Source: a virus
Direction: 5' to 3' (one strand)
Virus record (IMG/VR): IMGVR_UViG_3300032050_000179
Span: 1 to 53,816 of that record
DNA length: 53,816 nucleotides
Shown: one piece after another, positions 29,888 through 40,038 of the stretch
Layout: each line of letters starts with the position of its first letter
Position numbering within the stretch: the first letter of the stretch is position 1
Made by a program: the position numbers and the translations under genes
The notes under the pieces: generated by a model
Database searches by the model: none
What the model was told of the DNA's origin: nothing
What the model saw: the letters and a program-made list of their open reading frames with translations, nothing else

Positions 29888-31285
29888 TTATTGTTTTGTT
29901 CCGTATGCGGTTTGTAAAGAATTTCCATCTTTTCCGCCATCTTTGTCTTCATATCCGCTAACATCTACTATCAATGTTTCTTTAGATATGTCAACATCTC
30001 TTCCTAAAATACCTTTTCTAATCACACCTCCCTGTATTCTACCTTCTACAGTTTCATTAGGATTATCTATGTAACAGTCAGTCAATAGATTAGTAGGCAT
30101 GATAGTAGTTTTAGTAACTTTACTTCCTGTAACTTCATTAAATTCCATAATTTTAGAAAGCTCTATTCTGGAACTTTTTATCTTACATCTGTATAAAACG
30201 CAATGAGTAATAGTACCACTAATTTCACAGTCAAAAAGCTCCATATTTTCCACATGATTAGCTTTTTTCATTACGCCACTTCTTAACTGGAACATTGAAA
30301 CATCTGTGTCTAAGTTAAAATGACCTTTTCTTAGACCAGAATCTACTACTAAAGAAAATAATTTTTCTCTTAATACAGTCCAATAAGACTTTAAAATTTC
30401 AATATTTCCTTGCATGTCAACTGTAACCTTTATATCCGGATAAGAATGTAAAAACTTCTCTGCATTAGAGAAAGATTGTACAGCCTTTTTCTGTTCAGTT
30501 AACGTTTTATGCAACTTTTCTTTTTCTGAAGGAGTATACGTGTCATTGGCTTGTAAAGTAGAGTAAAGTCTAGTCACAAAATAATCTAAAATCTCAAGGA
30601 TTTTAAAAGTTTTATTTTCATAACCTTCTCCTCCTAAATATCTCAATTCGAGATAATTTTTAGGAAGTTTTGTAAAGTTGACACCGTAATATTTTTCATG
30701 CGGAACCACGTAATCAGTTTTATCTATATCTTCCGGCTTATCAAAAAATATAAATCTGCTTAAAGGATAATAGTTATTTATAGATTTAGCATATACACTA
30801 TCTTTCCTGTTAGGAAATCTAGAATAGATAAAATCTTCATCAAAGCCTAAGATAAATTTAAGAATGTTCAAACTCATTAAAGGAGTTCTAAGCTTAGCCT
30901 TAAATTCATTAAAACTGCAATTCAAGTGAATAGCACATTTAGAATCAGTCCACCCATGCTCTTTAATCCATTGCAACATTTTGATAATAATGATTCTAGC
31001 CTCCTCATAAACAAGAGGACCTGTTATCATCTCAAACATATCTTTACCACCACTAAAATCTCTTTCAAGTTTAAACATGGTAGAGGTGGGTTCCATATCA
31101 GAATGGTACCCACCTTTAGATTCTTCTCCCATCCCTACGATAACCATAGGGATAACTACCTTTTTACCTAGAGCTTTAGTAAGTTCTTTAGCTACATCTT
31201 TTTGGTTAAGTTCCGAAAAAAATTCAAATTCTATTCCGCATTTTGACGAAGAAAGTATCTCATACCTCTGTTGTAATATGTTCAT
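29888..31285 (-). CDS. Amidoligase-like protein with C-terminal beta-helix (465 aa)
   Basis: The N-terminal 300 residues carry motifs of the amidoligase / carboxylate-amine ligase fold: CGIEFEFF near residue 16 (metal-binding glutamates), CAIHLNCSFNE near residue 115 (His-Leu-Asn), and NYLELRYLGGEGYENK near residue 210 (Glu-Leu-Arg). These enzymes form amide bonds using ATP. From about residue 350 short pentapeptide-like strands follow (ELFDCEISGTITHCVLYRCK), suggesting a beta-helix. In a baseplate operon such a protein might crosslink or modify virion proteins, or act on the cell envelope. It overlaps the S1-domain gene by 26 nt. Confidence 0.65.
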   Translation of the reverse strand: MNILQQRYEILSSSKCGIEFEFFSELNQKDVAKELTKALGKKVVIPMVIVGMGEESKGGYHSDMEPTSTMFKLERDFSGGKDMFEMITGPLVYEEARIIIIKMLQWIKEHGWTDSKCAIHLNCSFNEFKAKLRTPLMSLNILKFILGFDEDFIYSRFPNRKDSVYAKSINNYYPLSRFIFFDKPEDIDKTDYVVPHEKYYGVNFTKLPKNYLELRYLGGEGYENKTFKILEILDYFVTRLYSTLQANDTYTPSEKEKLHKTLTEQKKAVQSFSNAEKFLHSYPDIKVTVDMQGNIEILKSYWTVLREKLFSLVVDSGLRKGHFNLDTDVSMFQLRSGVMKKANHVENMELFDCEISGTITHCVLYRCKIKSSRIELSKIMEFNEVTGSKVTKTTIMPTNLLTDCYIDNPNETVEGRIQGGVIRKGILGRDVDISKETLIVDVSGYEDKDGGKDGNSLQTAYGTKQ

Positions 31286-32429
31286 CGTTCATTGTAAGGT
31301 AAATTTTACCAGTGGAAGTATCCACTTTCTTGATGAAAACATCAACTTTCTCTCCAACAGAAAGACGTTTTTTGTATTTTTTCATCTCTTTTATAGGTAG
31401 CAAACCTAGTATCCCCTTTTCAATTTCCATTAATGCTCCATGAGCTTTAATGGAAACTACAGTAGTTTCTTTCATATTGCCCTCGATCTTTTCTCTGAAA
31501 AGTTCATATTCATTTTGCTTAATACTAGGATCGATCTCAGTAAGGATTAACTTATTATCTCTAATGTCTTTTAACCACGTTTCAAGTTCTTGTCCAGGTT
31601 TAAATTCTCTTGCGTTGAATTTTTCCAACGTTTCTGGATTCATTTCTGCTGTATGTAAAAGTCCAGTAAACATATCATCAAATTCAACAAATATACCAAA
31701 TTTAGATGTACCTGTTACATATCCCTTCATTATCTGATTTCTCTCTAATTCACCAAGCTTGCCTGGTAAAATATAATCTAGATATTTTTTATAAGAAACT
31801 ACAAAAATATCTGACGATTTCAAATAATCTTCAATCATTACTAGCACTTCTTTTCCTATGTAACTTTCAAAGTCTGCTATTTTATTAGCAGCTGCTAAAG
31901 AACCTGGTAAGAAAGCTTTTATACCTTGTACTTCTACTATGAAACCTCCTTGATTCTTATCGATAATCTTAGCTACATAAGCTGAAGTAGGTTTAACTAT
32001 TTGCTCTCTAAACTCTCTTATTATTGTTTTCAAGTGAGCTTGGTGCAGAGATCCTTTAGCTACTTCGATATTTTCAACCTGAATGTAAATCTTGTTTTCT
32101 TGTAAATAAGATACATGAGCCGGTGAAGATACCCAGTCTATAAAAGATTCCTCATCAAATCCTAAGATTTGAAAGTACTTTTTCTCTTTAGCAAAGTTAA
32201 AATAAAGTGTAGTAAAGTTATCGCAAATAGCAGTAATCTCTTTTCCGGGTGTAGAAGCTTTAAATTCTACTACTCTTAAGATTGTGCCATTAGATACATC
32301 TTTAAAAATAACTTCAGTTCCATACATTTTGTCATAAAGTTCTTGTGCATAGTCCTCTTGACAGTAAATTTTTGATGTGTCCCCTGGTCTTTTGATTACA
32401 GAGGTGTTTTCTTTTCTTTTTGTTGCCAT
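31260..32429 (-). CDS. S1-domain RNA-binding protein, ribosomal protein S1-like (389 aa)
   Basis: After a 140-residue N-terminal domain come three OB-fold S1 repeats: about 150-225 (GGFIVEVQGIKAFLPGSLAA), 235-305 (KGYVTGTSKFGIFVEFDDMF then GLLHTAE) and 320-385 (VVSIKAHGALMEIEKGILGL, ending GKIYLTMNDE). The layout matches a shortened bacterial ribosomal protein S1. Bacteroidetes translate without much use of Shine-Dalgarno pairing, and S1 is thought to matter for mRNA choice there, so a phage S1 could steer ribosomes to phage messages or act in RNA processing. It has its own late-type promoter and lies within the structural operon. Confidence 0.82.
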   Translation of the reverse strand: MATKRKENTSVIKRPGDTSKIYCQEDYAQELYDKMYGTEVIFKDVSNGTILRVVEFKASTPGKEITAICDNFTTLYFNFAKEKKYFQILGFDEESFIDWVSSPAHVSYLQENKIYIQVENIEVAKGSLHQAHLKTIIREFREQIVKPTSAYVAKIIDKNQGGFIVEVQGIKAFLPGSLAAANKIADFESYIGKEVLVMIEDYLKSSDIFVVSYKKYLDYILPGKLGELERNQIMKGYVTGTSKFGIFVEFDDMFTGLLHTAEMNPETLEKFNAREFKPGQELETWLKDIRDNKLILTEIDPSIKQNEYELFREKIEGNMKETTVVSIKAHGALMEIEKGILGLLPIKEMKKYKKRLSVGEKVDVFIKKVDTSTGKIYLTMNDEHITTEV

Positions 32430-32468
32430 ATTTTTTTTAGAAAATAAATGAAAAAATTCTGATTTTCT

Positions 32469-32476
32469 TATATATC
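32469..32476 (-). promoter_or_regulatory. Candidate late promoter, GATATATA motif
   Basis: AAAGATATATAAGAAAAT on the minus strand in the 63-nt gap upstream of the S1-like gene, 40 nt before its ATG. Confidence 0.5.
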
Positions 32477-32492
32477 TTTTACAAAAAAGATT

Positions 32493-35400
32493 TTATACAG
32501 GAAGATCTGGTAAATAATAAGGAATAACGTAATCGCTTACTAATCCTCCTTGTCTTTGAGCAGTTGCTACTAATTGGTCTAAAAATATCACCCATGGAAT
32601 ATTTTTAAGGCTTAACATTTCCCATGAAGGTAATATCTGTTTAGGACTAAAAGGATGTAACTTTGTCAATGTTATTCTAGTAGGAGTGAGAGCACATCCT
32701 AATAAAATCACTGGAAACGGAAGATTAAGCTTCTGTAGAATATCTAGCATCGGTTTAGTCACATCTAACATTAAAGCTGTGTTAACTTCTAAGAAAGGTC
32801 CTTCTCTTAGAATTTTCAAAGGTTTTTTCTTTAAAGATTCTGATATCGCAGGAGGAAAAAATGTTTCTTTCAAAGATTTAAAATCTACTTTTGGAATAGA
32901 GATTAAAAGATTTTTAATTTCTTCTAATTTTTCATCTACTAGATCTAAAGAAGAAGTCAAAAAAGCTTTTATATCATTCCCCGTAATGCTTCCCAGATCT
33001 GTACTAAAAATAGCTTTTATTATCAAGGCAACTGCCAAGACTTTAGCAACATCTTCAGCATTTACAGCTTTCATCAATTCTCCCATGATAATAGTCACGA
33101 CTGCTGCAAATGCTGATTTGATAGCAGTTTTTATTAGATTTTTTATTAAGCTCTCTGGTATAGTTATCTGCATAGCACCCGGATGCGGTGGTCTTATCTT
33201 GAACTTAAAGAAATTTTGGATAGAAGCTTTGATAGTATTTTTTATAACTGTCCCTGATTGAGTATCTGGAAAAGAAAGTTCTGGTACAAAAATTAACATA
33301 GCGTCAATTATAAAGGTCATCATATCATCTATCCTAGGTAGTCTAGATTTTAGATCTATTCTAAGCGCATTCGCAAATGCACTATCAGGTATTCCCATTA
33401 TAAGATCTCCTAGAGTTTTAATAGCTAATATGATCACTGCTATGTAAGGCGGAATAGGAGGAATAGTAACATTATCATAACATGGAAATGGTAAAGGGAT
33501 AGGAATAGCTAGCGCTGCTACAAAACCTAGCATTTCAGGTGTTATAATTTTAGCTGCTTTATCGGCAACTTTTTTAATAGCTTCTTTAATCTTTTTAACT
33601 CTAGCTTTTACTTTATCGGCATCTAATCCTCCTTGTATAGCTAAATTTACTTCAAGTTCTTCTATTTCTTTGTTAATATTAGCAAATGATGCTTTTATAT
33701 CAGGATCTGATAATAATCTATCAAATATTTTTTTAATTTCATTTTTTAATGAAATTGTCTTGATAGGAAGTCCTAAATCAATTTTAGTATCTAGTAATTT
33801 GTTTATATCTTCTAAAAATTCAGCAAATCCTAAACTAGGGATTGCTAATCTTTTAGGATCTTTTGGAAATTTTATAGAAGAAATTTTCATACCATCGATA
33901 GCTCTGTCAATAGTATTTCCTATAGAAGCCAATGTATCTTGAATAGCTTCTATATCTGGTGGAAAATTTTTAAAAGCATCTTTAGCTCTTTTTAATTTTT
34001 CTTTGTCTATATCTAACGTTAAATCTGCAGCATCTATAGAATCAGTAGCACTCTTTATCTTAGTCCTGATATTATCTATTACTACAGTTGGATGATCCGG
34101 GTCATTTTTTAGAAAACTTCCAGGTATCTTTTTCTTTCCTAACATCAAACTATTAAAAGGCTCTATAAAAGGAATTTTAAAAGAAAGATCAAGCGGCTTT
34201 AACATTTCTATTAAAGACTTGTCTTCAATATCTTGAGTCTTTAATGAATTGGCTGGTATCTGTATAGGGCCTTTAGGCGAGACTAAGAACATGGGATTCA
34301 TCTGCTCATCTATATACATAATGTATGGACCTGGAATAGGACCACATAACCCAATCCATATAACAAACATTCCAACTGGAAGTGTTAATGTTATTATATG
34401 CTTCCATATTATAGGCAGAGGTATGCTTATTAGTGGGTCTGGAATACCGCTAGCTAATGTAGGTAGAACTACTGGAGCTGGTACTGGTACAGGAATTTGA
34501 ATAGCTACTGGATAATATCTAAAAAGTCTCTTGTACAAAGCTTCAATATCAGGTATTGGCATTAAACTTACCAACTGCATCTTCTTTGTATATTCTTCCC
34601 AGTAGCAATTTTTAACAGGACCTGGGCAATTTCCTATACCTTTGAGTCCAAAAGGATCAGAGCCTAATTTTTTCTTGCAGTCATCTGCTGTAAAGGATAT
34701 CTTGTTCCCTCCACTTACGTTTTTACTAGTATCTTTATTGGCATTAGGTGCAGAAGTTGCAGCCTCTTCATCCGTATCTATACTGTCTCCGTCTTTTTCT
34801 TTTTTCTTATTAAGAGTGTTTTTCTTATTACTTAGATTAATAGCTTTTTCTTCTATTTCTTTTTCTCCCTCAGCTATACATTTTTTCTTCAGTTCCATAA
34901 AAGCGTTAATAGAATCTATTTTAGATTCAATACTTTTTTGAAATTGTTTAACTGACTCATAAGACATTGTATACAAGTCTTTAAAACTGTCGGATAGTTT
35001 GCTTGTTCCAGCGTTTACTTTAAGAGAACTGTTTGTTATAGATTGGTTAAATTTAAAGGAATTAGTTAGAGAGTCAAATGATCTCACCAAAAATGAATTT
35101 TCTTGATATATTAAGTTAACTGAAAACGCATATTTAGCTTCATTCTCAGCAGCAGTTCTTATAGATTTGATATAACTTGTATATTTACTAGAAGCTTTCC
35201 ATTGTTTTAATAACAATAACATCTTGTCATTAGTCTTAGATTCTAAATTTCTCCAGAAATCTAAAGCTATCTCTTCATTGATGTCTAGTTTAGTTACAGA
35301 TTCTGCAACTTTCATTTTTTCTGAACCTCCTAGAGGATTCTGTATAGTGATAGTAGTTTTAGGGCCTAAAGGATTACCTGTTTCATCATATTGGGGTTTA

Positions 35401-37568
35401 GGATTAGTATATCCTTGTTCTTTATATGTGAATAAAAGATCTATCCTGTTTGGACTATAATAATTGTTCCAGATTTCTCCAAATGTTTTTTCCCTAGTTT
35501 CAATTTTCTTGATATAATCAGTAACATCTCCTTGTTCAGGAGAACCCATCGCAAATAATGTTTTTGCTTCATCGTATATTGACGAATCTATAAAAAGATT
35601 TAATTCTGATCCAGGAAAACTGCTACCAGTAATGACTTGATTAGTAACTTTACTATTTCCTATAGTGTTAGTGACAGTTGTAACACTAAGCGGTCTAAAA
35701 TCGAATCCTACCTGATTAGAGATAGCAGAAGCTGCTATATTAAAAGATTTTCTAAATTCTTTAGTCTTTATTTTTAATGTAGACTTTTCATCTTTTAAAT
35801 CTATTGTTCTTAAGTTTTCAAGATCGTTATTAGAAAAAACAGGAAGTTTATAGTTCTTTTTACTATCTTCAATTTGTGTAGTCAGGCTCTGTATTACAGT
35901 TTCATTTTTTTTAAATTCTTCTCGAATAGCTGAAACCGCAGCCTTGAATGTCAAATCTTTTTCTATTGAATCTACTTGAATTTTTTTAATTTCTACATCT
36001 CCTAACTTTAAAGCTGGTTTTTCTGTACTAACTACTGTACTTGTAAGATTAGTATCTTTAAACCCTAGCCTTTTATACGTGTCTAATATTAATTTATTTT
36101 CTTGATTTTTTAAAGAGATATTTTTTTCTATCTTTTCATTTCTAGTTTTTTCTAGTGATGCAAAAGAACCGTTTAATTTATCTAGCATATTAGCTCTAGC
36201 TTCTGTATATTCTAATACTATTTCATTCAAGTAAGCTGCTTCCTGGTACCACCAATAATTATTTAACGCATTCTGTTTTTCTTTAGCACACTGAGTCATT
36301 TTATCATTTACAGCTTCTATGTCTTTGATAAAATTTTGAATATCTTCTACTTCTTTAGCTTCATCTTCTGGTGTGTACCCATTGTTAGGAGGATTATTTT
36401 TAACAATTTGAGCTAAAATGTCTTGTGTGTTCTTAAAATCTATATTTGTGTCAACTACAGGCGGTTTTTCATCGCTACAACAATCTTCTTGTATAGCTTT
36501 AATATCTTCCGCTGAAAATGGAGCTACAACTACATCTGGAGTTCCACAGTCTTCATCCTCGAAATCAGGGGTAATCTTTAATAGTTTTTCATTGTCTAGA
36601 ATAGCTTTCATTTCATCTTGAATATTCACTTCTTGATAAAGAACTATTCCTAGTGCAGATAGTACATTTATTAGATCCTCTTTAGTTGTTGAATTGTTTA
36701 TAGCTTTTGTTACATCTTTTGAACTAGAGTAATTTTTTAAAGCCATAGTTTTCATGTCACTTAAAGTTAGAGGGACTTTAACTGTGAGTTTTATAGTTTT
36801 AGAAGGATCTTTCGGATCTGGTTTTTCTATTGTCGTTGTTTTAGTCGAAGAAGCTGTCACTAGTTGTGTAGTTTTCACATCCTTTAACGCGGCCAAAGCT
36901 TGAGCATTGTCAGCTTCTTTTTGAATAGCAATGTTCTTTTTTAAATCTTCTACTGTTTCTGGTTTCGGAAGATTCAGTTTTTTCTTTTTACTATCTGGTA
37001 TGGATTTATCTACACCGACAATAGGAAACCATGCTATTTCAGTAAGAGATATGATAAATTTAAACCCTAATGAAACTGGACCTACATTTAAAGTTTTTTC
37101 AGCAGTCATAGACAGTGTAGAAATAGAAAATGTGAGCTTGTCTAACATGCTTAAATCAATTTTAGACAAATCTATCAGTTTAGTTATGTCTAATCCTGGA
37201 ACATCAGAGAGATCAGCTACGTTAAATTTCCCTATTTTTTTGTTGACATCGTCCAATTGCAGCTGCTCAACAGGAACTTCTGTGACAGGAGTACTTAGGA
37301 AAATTTTAGCTATCTCGACAATATCATCTATATTAGAATTACCTGGAGCACTGACATAAGGGCCCATGCCTGCAGCTAAACGTTGTTTATTAGCTTCAGA
37401 TAAATCAGCCTTCTTAAAAAGATCACTAACTTCTTTTAAAGCTTCTACCGCTCCAAATGACGGTTCAGTAGAAGTTCCTAAAATCTGCTGTATCTTCTCT
37501 AGTATAAGAGAAACTCCTTCTGATTTAGGTTCGCAACAGTGACAATTTATTTCGTGAATTACGGGCAT
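32493..37568 (-). CDS. Very large virion protein with hydrophobic, Pro-rich segments (1691 aa)
   Basis: 1691 residues. The N-terminus has a cysteine cluster (MPVIHEINCHCCEPKSEG), and later regions have further cysteine pairs (EDCCSDEKPP, GIGNCPGPVKNCYWEE). Long charged helical stretches alternate with two strongly hydrophobic, proline-rich blocks, one near residue 1015-1090 (IPVPVPAPVVLPTLASGIPD, then an apparent membrane segment) and one near 1385-1430 (IPIPLPFPCYDNVTIPPIPP). Position between the gp5-like spike and the S1-like gene suggests a hub or tape-measure-type structural role, and the hydrophobic blocks could enter the host membrane on ejection. Family unknown to me. Confidence 0.6.
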   Translation of the reverse strand: MPVIHEINCHCCEPKSEGVSLILEKIQQILGTSTEPSFGAVEALKEVSDLFKKADLSEANKQRLAAGMGPYVSAPGNSNIDDIVEIAKIFLSTPVTEVPVEQLQLDDVNKKIGKFNVADLSDVPGLDITKLIDLSKIDLSMLDKLTFSISTLSMTAEKTLNVGPVSLGFKFIISLTEIAWFPIVGVDKSIPDSKKKKLNLPKPETVEDLKKNIAIQKEADNAQALAALKDVKTTQLVTASSTKTTTIEKPDPKDPSKTIKLTVKVPLTLSDMKTMALKNYSSSKDVTKAINNSTTKEDLINVLSALGIVLYQEVNIQDEMKAILDNEKLLKITPDFEDEDCGTPDVVVAPFSAEDIKAIQEDCCSDEKPPVVDTNIDFKNTQDILAQIVKNNPPNNGYTPEDEAKEVEDIQNFIKDIEAVNDKMTQCAKEKQNALNNYWWYQEAAYLNEIVLEYTEARANMLDKLNGSFASLEKTRNEKIEKNISLKNQENKLILDTYKRLGFKDTNLTSTVVSTEKPALKLGDVEIKKIQVDSIEKDLTFKAAVSAIREEFKKNETVIQSLTTQIEDSKKNYKLPVFSNNDLENLRTIDLKDEKSTLKIKTKEFRKSFNIAASAISNQVGFDFRPLSVTTVTNTIGNSKVTNQVITGSSFPGSELNLFIDSSIYDEAKTLFAMGSPEQGDVTDYIKKIETREKTFGEIWNNYYSPNRIDLLFTYKEQGYTNPKPQYDETGNPLGPKTTITIQNPLGGSEKMKVAESVTKLDINEEIALDFWRNLESKTNDKMLLLLKQWKASSKYTSYIKSIRTAAENEAKYAFSVNLIYQENSFLVRSFDSLTNSFKFNQSITNSSLKVNAGTSKLSDSFKDLYTMSYESVKQFQKSIESKIDSINAFMELKKKCIAEGEKEIEEKAINLSNKKNTLNKKKEKDGDSIDTDEEAATSAPNANKDTSKNVSGGNKISFTADDCKKKLGSDPFGLKGIGNCPGPVKNCYWEEYTKKMQLVSLMPIPDIEALYKRLFRYYPVAIQIPVPVPAPVVLPTLASGIPDPLISIPLPIIWKHIITLTLPVGMFVIWIGLCGPIPGPYIMYIDEQMNPMFLVSPKGPIQIPANSLKTQDIEDKSLIEMLKPLDLSFKIPFIEPFNSLMLGKKKIPGSFLKNDPDHPTVVIDNIRTKIKSATDSIDAADLTLDIDKEKLKRAKDAFKNFPPDIEAIQDTLASIGNTIDRAIDGMKISSIKFPKDPKRLAIPSLGFAEFLEDINKLLDTKIDLGLPIKTISLKNEIKKIFDRLLSDPDIKASFANINKEIEELEVNLAIQGGLDADKVKARVKKIKEAIKKVADKAAKIITPEMLGFVAALAIPIPLPFPCYDNVTIPPIPPYIAVIILAIKTLGDLIMGIPDSAFANALRIDLKSRLPRIDDMMTFIIDAMLIFVPELSFPDTQSGTVIKNTIKASIQNFFKFKIRPPHPGAMQITIPESLIKNLIKTAIKSAFAAVVTIIMGELMKAVNAEDVAKVLAVALIIKAIFSTDLGSITGNDIKAFLTSSLDLVDEKLEEIKNLLISIPKVDFKSLKETFFPPAISESLKKKPLKILREGPFLEVNTALMLDVTKPMLDILQKLNLPFPVILLGCALTPTRITLTKLHPFSPKQILPSWEMLSLKNIPWVIFLDQLVATAQRQGGLVSDYVIPYYLPDLPV

Positions 37569-38395
37569 TATGAAGATACTTTAACATTTTTGGAAGTAGA
37601 TAATTGCTCAAAACTTGCAGCTTGTGAAGATAATACTCCAGGCGAACTTGGAAGTTTAGCATCTATAGCAGACGCCATCATCTTTAAAAAAGTCCATAGA
37701 GGTTCAGCTAAAACTGCTGAATAACCGGGAGCTGGGCCTAGTTTAGTAACACTTTGGCCATTCAGAACACATTCAGAAGCTTGTGACTGTACTTTTGAAT
37801 TAGCAGTTATATTTACAGAAGAATTAGATGTTATATTAATATTAGATCCTACTAATTCTATTATAGAAGATGTGCCTTTATGCTCTATAGTTATACTAGA
37901 ATCAGGATTAATTACTATATGAGAGTCTTTATGAAAAAATTCAAGTCCTTTCGACTGCGTGTAAAGTATTTTAGTTTTTTCATCTTCATCTATATATAAA
38001 ACAGTCGCATTTTCATAAGAATCTTTTATCTCATCTATTAATGACTGATTAAGATCTTGAACACTAAAATATTCAGGCGCATAAAGATTTCCACTGTTAA
38101 ATTTAATTTTAACTTTAGTTCCAATTTTAGGAATAGAAAGAGAACCAGCGCCTTTAGATTCTCCACCGCCGTAAACATTGCTATTCCCGGGGTAGGCCCA
38201 CGGGATTTGATCATCTGGTATAAGGTAGCCAGAATCAGGGTCATCTATCTTGTTAGTTCCATCAAATTTTCCATAAACTCTAACTCTACATCTTCCTGAG
38301 AATTCAGGATCTTTATTATCTACAACTTCTCCTACCCATTCAGTTCCATTTAAACTATCTTGAGTTAAAGTTTTTATAAAATCAGTATACGCCAT
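37568..38395 (-). CDS. Central spike / gp5-like OB-fold protein (275 aa)
   Basis: The N-terminal 120 residues have the OB-fold pattern of gp5/gpV spikes: WVGEVVDNKDPEFSGRCRVR, then IPWAYPGNSN and KIGTKVKIKFNSGN. From about residue 150 regular short strands (IVINPDSSITIEHK, NINITSNSSVNITANSKV) fit a trimeric beta-helix needle. The lysozyme domain of T4 gp5 is missing, as in many marine phages. A C-terminal helical tail follows. It sits next to hub proteins, with one-nt overlaps on both sides. Confidence 0.8.
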   Translation of the reverse strand: MAYTDFIKTLTQDSLNGTEWVGEVVDNKDPEFSGRCRVRVYGKFDGTNKIDDPDSGYLIPDDQIPWAYPGNSNVYGGGESKGAGSLSIPKIGTKVKIKFNSGNLYAPEYFSVQDLNQSLIDEIKDSYENATVLYIDEDEKTKILYTQSKGLEFFHKDSHIVINPDSSITIEHKGTSSIIELVGSNINITSNSSVNITANSKVQSQASECVLNGQSVTKLGPAPGYSAVLAEPLWTFLKMMASAIDAKLPSSPGVLSSQAASFEQLSTSKNVKVSS

Positions 38396-40026
38396 TATAC
38401 AGTAGTGTTATTTGGATCTTGTTGAGTACCATTAGTACTTTCAAGACCTCCATAATTAAAGACATTTTTCTTCCTAAGTGTTCTATCTATTTTAGCTGGC
38501 TCTAAAGTATCTTTAGGGAGTGTTTCTTGAGTTTCAGGTGCTCCAGTTAAAATACTTTTATTAAGTGTTTGATTAACTACTCCAGCAGATTGATTGTTTG
38601 ATATCTGATTGCCAGGTGTGAGAAAATCGTTCAATTGTGTAGCAGCATTTTGTATAAAAGATCTTTGTCCATAAACATTTCCTAAAGGAGCTGTTCCTAA
38701 AATACCTCCAGTAGTTTTTCCTAACCAATTATTCATTTCTTGATTGAGATAAGGGGCTGAATTCTTCAATAAACTACCTAATGCATTCTCTAAGGGCTTA
38801 TTTCGAAGTCTATCTGCAGATTTTTCAGCTTCTTGATGTGCTTCGCTTTGTGTTCTCCATTGCGGAAAAATAGATTCTCTATATGCACTAAATGTTGTGA
38901 ATGAAGGAGTACCTTCTCCTCTTTCTATAGGTTTTTTATCGTAAGGTTCAAAATAAGGTTGACTATAAATACCTGTGTCTAACTTAATACTAGAAGGTGT
39001 TCTAACATTTTTTGTCCATTCTGAGATTACATAATCGTAAAATGAATAGTAGCCTACCTTCTCTATCTTTCCAACATTTATCTTAAATTTATAAGTGGCT
39101 TCTGTCGAATCTTTAACTGAAACTGTGTCAAGATATGCTGGAGCTTCAGAAAAGAAGTCAAACTCACAATCTTTTAATTTAAAGGTTTGAACACTTATTG
39201 CTTCAAATGTAGGTTTCATGGTATTCATTTCATCATTCCCAGCATTGTCTCCTAGGTTAGTGAAAAGACCTCCTAATGATGAATTCACAGACCCCATCAT
39301 GTTCTGGACATTCGAAAATGCTCCAGAAAATAACGCAGTTGATCCATATACATTCTTTTTTGCTGCTTTTTCAGATTCTTTTTGACGATCTTCTCCGTCA
39401 AATGGTCTAGGACCATTTGCTAAAGCATCTGCAATGATTCCGTATGTAGTGTTAAAATTTCTCATTTCTAGCACATGGATCTCCATGTTAAAAGTTCTAA
39501 GATTAGCAGGTAAAACTTCTCTCCAGTTTTGGAAATCAAAAGCTACTAAACGATACAAATCTCCTAACATAGTCATTCTCATATCTATAGTTTCTAGACA
39601 GTCAATAGTTAAAGTTTTATCTTTTCCGCGGTAATTTATAGCTTTATCTATTTTATAGAGTTCAGCAAGGCCTGATACTTGTTGAAAATACCAAGGGGCT
39701 TTTTCTTGAATATCATATAAAAGATCTTGAAATTTTTGCAAAGCTGCTTGCCGAGTTGGCGCTCCAATTTTTGCTAAATAAGTAGCAGCGCTGTCTCCAA
39801 AAGCATAATCTGTAATTTTTTCACTTTTTTCTACAGCAGGTCTAAACAATCCACCTGAAGAATAAGCGTCAGTCGGAAGACTCAAACCACCGTCTGGGAA
39901 AAAATCTAATTTAAAAGATAAGAATGTAGGATCTTGTAAATCTGCAAAATGGTCAAATTTAGTATAAGGATTTGAAGATCCTGATATGAAATCTCTAACT
40001 AATGTATCTAAATGTCTTGAAGCCAT
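38395..40026 (-). CDS. Baseplate hub or tail-tube-associated structural protein (543 aa)
   Basis: 543 residues starting MASRHLDTLVRDFISGSSNP. It has a helical segment with GKDKTLTIDCLETIDMRMTM followed by LGDLYRLVAFDFQNWREVLP, and a Gly/Asn/Gln-rich C-terminal third. The central strand pattern (KLKDCEFDFFSEAPAYLDTV) resembles tube-like or tube-initiator domains. It lies between a gpD-like hub and the spike, so a hub-associated role such as tube initiation is likely. I cannot assign a T4 name. Confidence 0.6.
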   Translation of the reverse strand: MASRHLDTLVRDFISGSSNPYTKFDHFADLQDPTFLSFKLDFFPDGGLSLPTDAYSSGGLFRPAVEKSEKITDYAFGDSAATYLAKIGAPTRQAALQKFQDLLYDIQEKAPWYFQQVSGLAELYKIDKAINYRGKDKTLTIDCLETIDMRMTMLGDLYRLVAFDFQNWREVLPANLRTFNMEIHVLEMRNFNTTYGIIADALANGPRPFDGEDRQKESEKAAKKNVYGSTALFSGAFSNVQNMMGSVNSSLGGLFTNLGDNAGNDEMNTMKPTFEAISVQTFKLKDCEFDFFSEAPAYLDTVSVKDSTEATYKFKINVGKIEKVGYYSFYDYVISEWTKNVRTPSSIKLDTGIYSQPYFEPYDKKPIERGEGTPSFTTFSAYRESIFPQWRTQSEAHQEAEKSADRLRNKPLENALGSLLKNSAPYLNQEMNNWLGKTTGGILGTAPLGNVYGQRSFIQNAATQLNDFLTPGNQISNNQSAGVVNQTLNKSILTGAPETQETLPKDTLEPAKIDRTLRKKNVFNYGGLESTNGTQQDPNNTTV

Positions 40027-40038
40027 GTAAAATTATTT

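Noticed and set aside
32493-37568. Tape-measure protein identity for the 1691-aa product
   Set aside because: Membrane-like, proline-rich blocks and cysteine clusters are atypical, and the location after the spike gene does not fit the usual position next to tube genes. Left as unknown virion protein.
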